From Actinomycetes bacterium (GTDB taxonomy: Bacteria; Actinomycetota; Acidimicrobiia; Acidimicrobiales; CADCSY01): 7,831 nucleotides of DNA. Position numbers and translations under genes: made by a program. The DNA lies in the NCBI GenBank assembly GCA_025464025.1, contig JAODBP010000098.1:1-7831 (forward strand), given 5' to 3'. Under the pieces are notes generated by a model. That model saw nothing but the letters and a program-made list of their open reading frames with translations, ran no database searches and was not told the origin of the DNA. Shown piece by piece: positions 5,036-7,831 of this stretch; the first letter of the stretch is position 1; each line of letters starts with the position of its first letter.

Positions 5036-6333
5036 CGCACCAACCTCGCCTTCCAGAAGTAGTTGTGGATCCCGTCAGCAGTGAACAGGCGGCGGAAGGT
5101 CATCTCCACCTTCTTGCCGATCGCCACCTCGGCCACGTCGACGTCGGTGAGCTCGAGCGGCTGGCGCTCGCCGTCCTCGAAGTCGACCACGGCGAACACG
5201 ACCGGCGGGCTCTGCGAGTACGCCAGGCGATCGACGGTGAACGTGGTGATGGTGCCGACCACCTCGGCGTGACCGCCGAAGCCGAACTTCCAGTCGGTGG
5301 TGCGGCCGGCGGCCGACGACGAGATCCGCGACGGCTCGGGGCGGTTCGGCGGCTGCACCGGGAGCATCCCGCGCCAGGCGAGGAACTTGCCGTACGGCAC
5401 CGGCGAGCCGGCCTCGGCCTGGGCCGCCACGGGGCGGGCGGCGGTGAAGCCGGCGATGGCGTCGGTGGCCTTGAACAGGAGCACGTCGGCACCGTCGGCC
5501 AGGGAGACGAGGGCGACGACCTGACCGGGTGTGGCGTCGTCGAGGGCGGCGCCGAGCAGGAGGCCCGGGGCGGCCGAGCCGGTGTAGCCGACGGTGGCGG
5601 CGAGGTCGCCGACCAGCTTGTCGCCGGCGCCGATCTTGCGGCCGAAGGCGGTGACGGCCCGACCATGGGCGCCGGTGACGACGATGCGATCGACCTGGTC
5701 GGCGCTGAGGCCGGCGGCCTTCAGGGCCTCGTTCCACGCCTGCTCGCCGGCCGGCACGTACTGGGTCTCGCCGAATCGCTCCTCCCACACCTTGGAGCGC
5801 ACGTCGCCCGGCGTGCGCCAGCGGTCGGTGAACTCGTGGGTCGAGGTGCCGACGCCGAGCAGCTCGGCGATGACGGGGCCGTCGCCGACCAGCACGGCGG
5901 CCGCGCCGTCGCCGCCGTTGGCCTCGTCGGCCGAGCCCGGGAGCCCGGTGCGGATGTCGGCCGTGACGACCAGCGTCGGCGGGCCCGAGGTGAGGGCGGC
6001 GCGCAGGGCGGCCACGCCGGAGCGCACGGCGCCGCCGAAGTCGGCGGCCACCACGCTGCTGTCGAGGCGAAGGGCGGCGTGGATGGCGTTGGCGTTGGTC
6101 TTGTCGAGGTAGGCCGGGGCCACCGTCGAGAACCACAGCGCCTGGGGGGCCACGTCGGGCCCGGCCCGCAGGGCGAGGCGGGCCGCCTCGACGCCCATCG
6201 TGGTGGTGTCCTCGTCGTAGGAGGCGACGGTGCGGGTCCCCTTGCCGCCACCCGTGCCGGCCACCGCGGCGATCTGGGAGCGGTCGAGGCGCCGGTGGGG
6301 GAGGTAGGCCCCGTAGCTCAAGATGCCGGGCAT
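5032..6333 (-). CDS. HMG-CoA-synthase-like domain fused to a DUF35-type OB domain, cysteine-free
   Basis: This 433-residue protein has two parts. Residues 1 to about 305 have the thiolase fold of HMG-CoA synthase/KAS III, with ILSYGAYLPHRRL at the start, the duplicated core strands (LWFSTVAPAY, LVVTADIRTGLPG) and a second half with VTGAHGRA and GYTGSAAPGLLLGAAL. Residues from about 313 match DUF35 proteins: YGKFLAWRGMLP, then WKFGF, and an OB fold from VGTITTFTVDRLAYS to FTADGIHNYFWKAR. No cysteine occurs anywhere. At the nucleophile position the sequence reads ADFGGAVRSGVAAL, so the first domain is probably non-catalytic. The rubredoxin-like zinc ribbon expected between WKFGF and the OB strands is absent; only GGHAEV remains there. 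The likely role is a partner or CoA-channelling subunit for the coupled thiolase, by analogy with the archaeal thiolase/HMGCS/DUF35 complex. The start ATG 6333 fits the domain start and lacks a Shine-Dalgarno; it is probably leaderless. Confidence 0.85.
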   Translation of the reverse strand: MPGILSYGAYLPHRRLDRSQIAAVAGTGGGKGTRTVASYDEDTTTMGVEAARLALRAGPDVAPQALWFSTVAPAYLDKTNANAIHAALRLDSSVVAADFGGAVRSGVAALRAALTSGPPTLVVTADIRTGLPGSADEANGGDGAAAVLVGDGPVIAELLGVGTSTHEFTDRWRTPGDVRSKVWEERFGETQYVPAGEQAWNEALKAAGLSADQVDRIVVTGAHGRAVTAFGRKIGAGDKLVGDLAATVGYTGSAAPGLLLGAALDDATPGQVVALVSLADGADVLLFKATDAIAGFTAARPVAAQAEAGSPVPYGKFLAWRGMLPVQPPNRPEPSRISSSAAGRTTDWKFGFGGHAEVVGTITTFTVDRLAYSQSPPVVFAVVDFEDGERQPLELTDVDVAEVAIGKKVEMTFRRLFTADGIHNYFWKARLVR

Positions 6334-6339
6334 GCGGCG

Positions 6340-6369
6340 AGCATACGAGCGTTTCTGACGGCGCGTCAC
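6340..6369 (-). promoter_or_regulatory. Leaderless promoter of the HMGCS-like/OB and thiolase operon
   Basis: On the minus strand GTGACG (6369-6364) is followed after 18 bp by TATGCT (6345-6340), then six bases and the ATG at 6333. The last T of the -10 box is at -7 relative to the A of the start codon, which predicts transcription starting on the ATG itself. The absence of a Shine-Dalgarno agrees. Confidence 0.6.
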
Positions 6370-6384
6370 ATTTCGTCGTACAGT
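6355..6384 (+). promoter_or_regulatory. Leaderless promoter of the CoA-transferase gene
   Basis: CTGACG (6355-6360) is followed after 18 bp by TACAGT (6379-6384), then six bases and the ATG at 6391. As on the opposite strand, the -10 box ends at -7 from the start codon and there is no Shine-Dalgarno, so a leaderless transcript is predicted. Confidence 0.6.
6356..6368. promoter_or_regulatory. Palindromic operator candidate shared by both divergent promoters
   Basis: TGACG-GCG-CGTCA is a perfect 5-bp dyad centred at 6362, exactly midway between the two start codons (29 bases to each). It covers the TGAC core of both -35 boxes. An outer pair, TACGA (6344-6348) and TCGTA (6376-6380), continues the same dyad. 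A dimeric repressor, for example of the TetR or GntR type common at acyl-CoA loci, would block both promoters at once. The regulator itself is not in the window. Confidence 0.5.
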
Positions 6385-6390
6385 GCCGAC

Positions 6391-7632
6391 ATGCGCCTCG
6401 GAGACGTCGCCAACGCGGAAGCGGCCAAGTACGGGAAGCCCCTCGACGGCATCCGGATCCTGGCGCTGGAGCAGATGCAGGCGCTGCCGTTCGCCACCCA
6501 GCTGCTGGCCCGCCTGGGCGCCGAGGTCATCAAGGTCGAGAGCCCGAACGGGGGGGACTCCGGCCGGGCCGCGCAGCCCGGCTTCCCCGATCCGCAGGGC
6601 CGCAACGTCGGCGCCACGTTCTCCCGCAACAACTTCAACAAGCGTTCGATCTGCGTCGACCTGAAGAACCCGGCCGGCAAGCAGCTCATCCTCGACATGG
6701 CACCGAAGTTCGACATCGTCGCCGAGAACTTCAAGAGCGGAGCCCTCAAGAAGATGGGGCTCGGCTACGAGGACATCGCCGCCGTGCACCCCGGCGCCGT
6801 CTACGTGTCGATCTCCGGGTTCGGCTCGTCGCCCTCGCCGTACTCGAGCTGGCCGGCGTACGCCTCGGTGGTCGAGGCCATGTCCGGCCTCTACGACTAC
6901 ACGTTCGCCGACACCATGCCCCCGGTCCCCTCGCCCATGGGCGCCCTGGGCGACACGGCCACCGGCATGTTCGCCGTCATCGGCATCCTCGCCGCCCTCC
7001 GCCACCGCGACGTCACGGGCGAGGGCCAGCACGTCGACGTCGCCATGCTCGACACCATGGTCTCGATGGGCGACCTCGTGCCCAACTTCTACTCACTCGG
7101 CGTGGGCCGGGGCGAGCACCGCAAGACGGCGATCATGGACTCCTTCCGGGCCAACGACGGCTGGTTCGTCCTCCAGGTCGTCCGGGAGCACCAGCTCGTC
7201 CGCCTGGCCGAGCTGGTCGGCCACCCCGAGTGGATCGACGACCCCCGCTTCGCCGAGCGCAGCAACTGGTGGAAGCAGATCGAGTCCGACGTCCGGCCGG
7301 CCATCGACACCTGGGCGGCGGACAAGACCCGCCTCCAGGCGTGCGAGGCGCTCAGCGCCGCCGGCCTGGCCGCCGGCCCGTGCTTCCGCGACGCCGAGAT
7401 CATCGTCGACCCGCACGTGCAGGCCCACAACATGCTGGTCGAGCTCGACCGGCCCGACGGCGGCCGGCCCGTGCTCGTGCCCGGCAACCCGATCAAGATG
7501 TCCAAGGTGGCCGAGGGCCCCGAGACCCGGGTGCCGTGGCTCGGCGAGCACACCGACGAGGTGCTGGCCGAGGAGCTCGGCCTCTCACCCGACGAGCTGG
7601 CCGAGCTCCACGAGTCCGGCGCTGTCGCGTGA
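6391..7632 (+). CDS. Class III CoA-transferase, CaiB/BaiF family
   Basis: This 413-residue protein covers the full family length. It moves CoA from a donor thioester to a carboxylic acid in the cytosol. Visible family blocks include LDGIRILALEQ (18-28), LARLGAEVIKVESP (39-52), NFNKRSICVDLK (81-92), VAENFKSGALKKMGLGYE, the ALGDTATGM block (185-193) and GEGQHVDVAMLD. The catalytic aspartate, equivalent to Asp169 of E. coli formyl-CoA transferase in its GDSNTGM motif, is Asp188. A glutamine and glycine-rich active-site loop cannot be assigned with confidence from inspection. The open frame extends far upstream, but only antisense to the fusion gene; the ATG at 6391 precedes the first conserved block and sits exactly six bases after a -10 box, so it is taken as a leaderless start. 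It diverges from the thiolase operon and is followed by an SDR gene, which fits a role in activating the acid that this locus degrades. The substrate is unknown. Confidence 0.92.
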   Translation: MRLGDVANAEAAKYGKPLDGIRILALEQMQALPFATQLLARLGAEVIKVESPNGGDSGRAAQPGFPDPQGRNVGATFSRNNFNKRSICVDLKNPAGKQLILDMAPKFDIVAENFKSGALKKMGLGYEDIAAVHPGAVYVSISGFGSSPSPYSSWPAYASVVEAMSGLYDYTFADTMPPVPSPMGALGDTATGMFAVIGILAALRHRDVTGEGQHVDVAMLDTMVSMGDLVPNFYSLGVGRGEHRKTAIMDSFRANDGWFVLQVVREHQLVRLAELVGHPEWIDDPRFAERSNWWKQIESDVRPAIDTWAADKTRLQACEALSAAGLAAGPCFRDAEIIVDPHVQAHNMLVELDRPDGGRPVLVPGNPIKMSKVAEGPETRVPWLGEHTDEVLAEELGLSPDELAELHESGAVA

Positions 7633-7671
7633 GCGCAGCGAGCGCTGACGACCGCGCGAGCGCCAGCGAGC
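7631..7671. repeat. Imperfect direct repeats GAGCGC(C)AGCGAGC
   Basis: GAGCGCAGCGAGC (7631-7643) and GAGCGCCAGCGAGC (7658-7671) are near-identical with a 27-bp offset. The first copy also folds as AGCGC/GCGCT (7632-7636 with 7642-7646). The repeat overlaps the stop codon of the CoA-transferase. Such GAGCG/AGCGAG runs after stop codons resemble dispersed intergenic repeats of high-GC genomes, but copy number cannot be judged from one window. Confidence 0.5.
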
Positions 7672-7687
7672 CGGGCGTCGATGGGTC

Positions 7688-7702
7688 CGGGGCGCAGCCC
7701 CG
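7688..7702 (+). terminator. Short GC hairpin after the CoA-transferase
   Basis: CGGGGC (7688-7693), loop GCA, GCCCCG (7697-7702) is a perfect 6-bp stem 56 bases past the stop codon. CACAAGAG follows, not a U-tract. It may terminate the CoA-transferase transcript or be part of the same repeat element as the preceding GAGCG motifs. The rest of 7633-7751 holds nothing else I can identify. Confidence 0.45.
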
Positions 7703-7740
7703 CACAAGAGTCGCGTAGACCTACCTCTTCTTCGATCCTG

Positions 7741-7746
7741 GGGGGA
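7741..7746 (+). promoter_or_regulatory. Shine-Dalgarno-like site of the SDR gene
   Basis: GGGGGA lies five bases before the ATG at 7752 and supports that start. Unlike the neighbouring CoA-transferase, this gene therefore appears to have a leader. Confidence 0.5.
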
Positions 7747-7751
7747 TCCAC

Positions 7752-7831
7752 ATGCCGCAAGAGCCGACCGACGTCCCGCGCATCGACGACTGGAACCGCC
7801 TCCTCGACGGCCGGGTCGCGGTCGTCACCGG
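7752..7831 (+). CDS. Short-chain dehydrogenase/reductase (SDR), N-terminal fragment
   Basis: The first 27 codons of a gene cut by the right edge read MPQEPTDVPRIDDWNRLL followed by DGRVAVVTG. The L-x-G-(R/K)-V-A-(V/I)-V-T-G strand is the start of the Rossmann nucleotide-binding domain of SDR enzymes and leads into the TGxxxGIG loop, which lies outside the window. The extra residues before the fold, with an acidic D-x-x-R-I-x-D-W-x-R-L element, are common in actinobacterial SDRs of acyl-CoA and steroid loci. SDRs oxidise or reduce alcohols and ketones with NAD(P)(H). Next to a CoA-transferase and a thiolase, oxidation of a 3-hydroxyacyl-CoA is a reasonable guess but is not shown. The gene is on the same strand as the CoA-transferase, 119 bp downstream, with repeats and a hairpin in between, so it may be a separate transcript. 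Confidence 0.8.
   Translation, partial: MPQEPTDVPRIDDWNRLLDGRVAVVT

Noticed and set aside
3758..5062. Long plus-strand open frame of 434 codons opposite the thiolase
   Set aside because: It is a GC-skew shadow: its composition is dominated by Arg, Val, Gly, Ala and Leu without domain motifs, while the minus strand encodes a complete thiolase with its catalytic residues.
5260..5300. Frameshift or assembly gap as the cause of the missing zinc ribbon
   Set aside because: The frame is continuous and the flanking motifs are in the same frame, so no frameshift is needed. An in-frame assembly loss cannot be excluded from the sequence alone and is noted as a possible refutation.
5065..6390. Plus-strand in-frame extension of the CoA-transferase frame (an 855-residue reading)
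   Set aside because: It runs antisense to the well-supported HMGCS-like/OB gene, has low-complexity Gly/Ala/Val/Arg composition, and the conserved CoA-transferase sequence starts only at about 6391.
6334..7032. N-terminal extension of the HMGCS-like/OB protein back to 7032
   Set aside because: It is antisense to the CoA-transferase, and the condensing-enzyme domain begins at the ATG at 6333 next to a -10 box.
7734..7748. GATCC/GGATC hairpin before the SDR start as a second ribosome-site switch
   Set aside because: The stem is only 5 bp and the G-rich ribosome site lies mostly in the loop, so sequestration is weak.

Overview
This 7.8 kb window is high-GC DNA from an actinobacterium-like chromosome. 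The base composition, GTG starts, SD-less (probably leaderless) genes and gene families fit Actinomycetota, perhaps Acidimicrobiia; the class is an inference. There are nine protein-coding genes, two of them cut by the window edges. I see no rRNA, tRNA, CRISPR array, insertion sequence or phage gene. No gap between genes exceeds about 120 bp.

Left part (1-2711). A WYL-type HTH regulator runs off the left edge on the minus strand. Upstream of it is a two-gene minus-strand operon: a Bax inhibitor-1/YccA seven-helix membrane protein, then a small four-helix membrane protein joined by a GTGA stop/start overlap. A long perfect hairpin closes this operon. Divergent from it on the plus strand are a DUF1990 (UPF0548) protein and, 19 bp later, a lipoprotein with two Asp-rich calcium-binding-like motifs.

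Middle (2712-3844). A secreted metallophosphoesterase lies on the minus strand. Its Shine-Dalgarno sequence sits inside the 3' arm of a perfect 9-bp hairpin directly before the start codon, which suggests translational control.

Right part (3845-7831). This is an acyl-CoA metabolism locus. On the minus strand, a fusion of an HMG-CoA-synthase-like (thiolase-fold) domain with a DUF35-type OB domain is translationally coupled (ATGA) to an SCP2-type thiolase. Divergently, on the plus strand, lie a class III (CaiB/BaiF) CoA-transferase and the start of a short-chain dehydrogenase. The arrangement resembles the archaeal thiolase/HMG-CoA synthase/DUF35 complex, and the gene kinds (CoA-transferase, SDR, thiolase plus OB partner) recall CoA-dependent beta-oxidation-like pathways such as the bbs pathway. 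A plausible job is activation of an acid as its CoA thioester, oxidation of the beta-hydroxyl, then thiolytic cleavage. The substrate cannot be read from the sequence.

Two points stand out. First, the fusion protein contains no cysteine at all: it lacks both the ketosynthase nucleophile and the zinc ribbon expected before the OB fold, while the rest of both domains looks intact. Second, the 57-bp spacer between the fusion gene and the CoA-transferase is a geometrically symmetric two-way promoter. A 13-bp palindrome sits at its centre, with -35, -10 and start codon at equal distances on both sides and no room for a leader.
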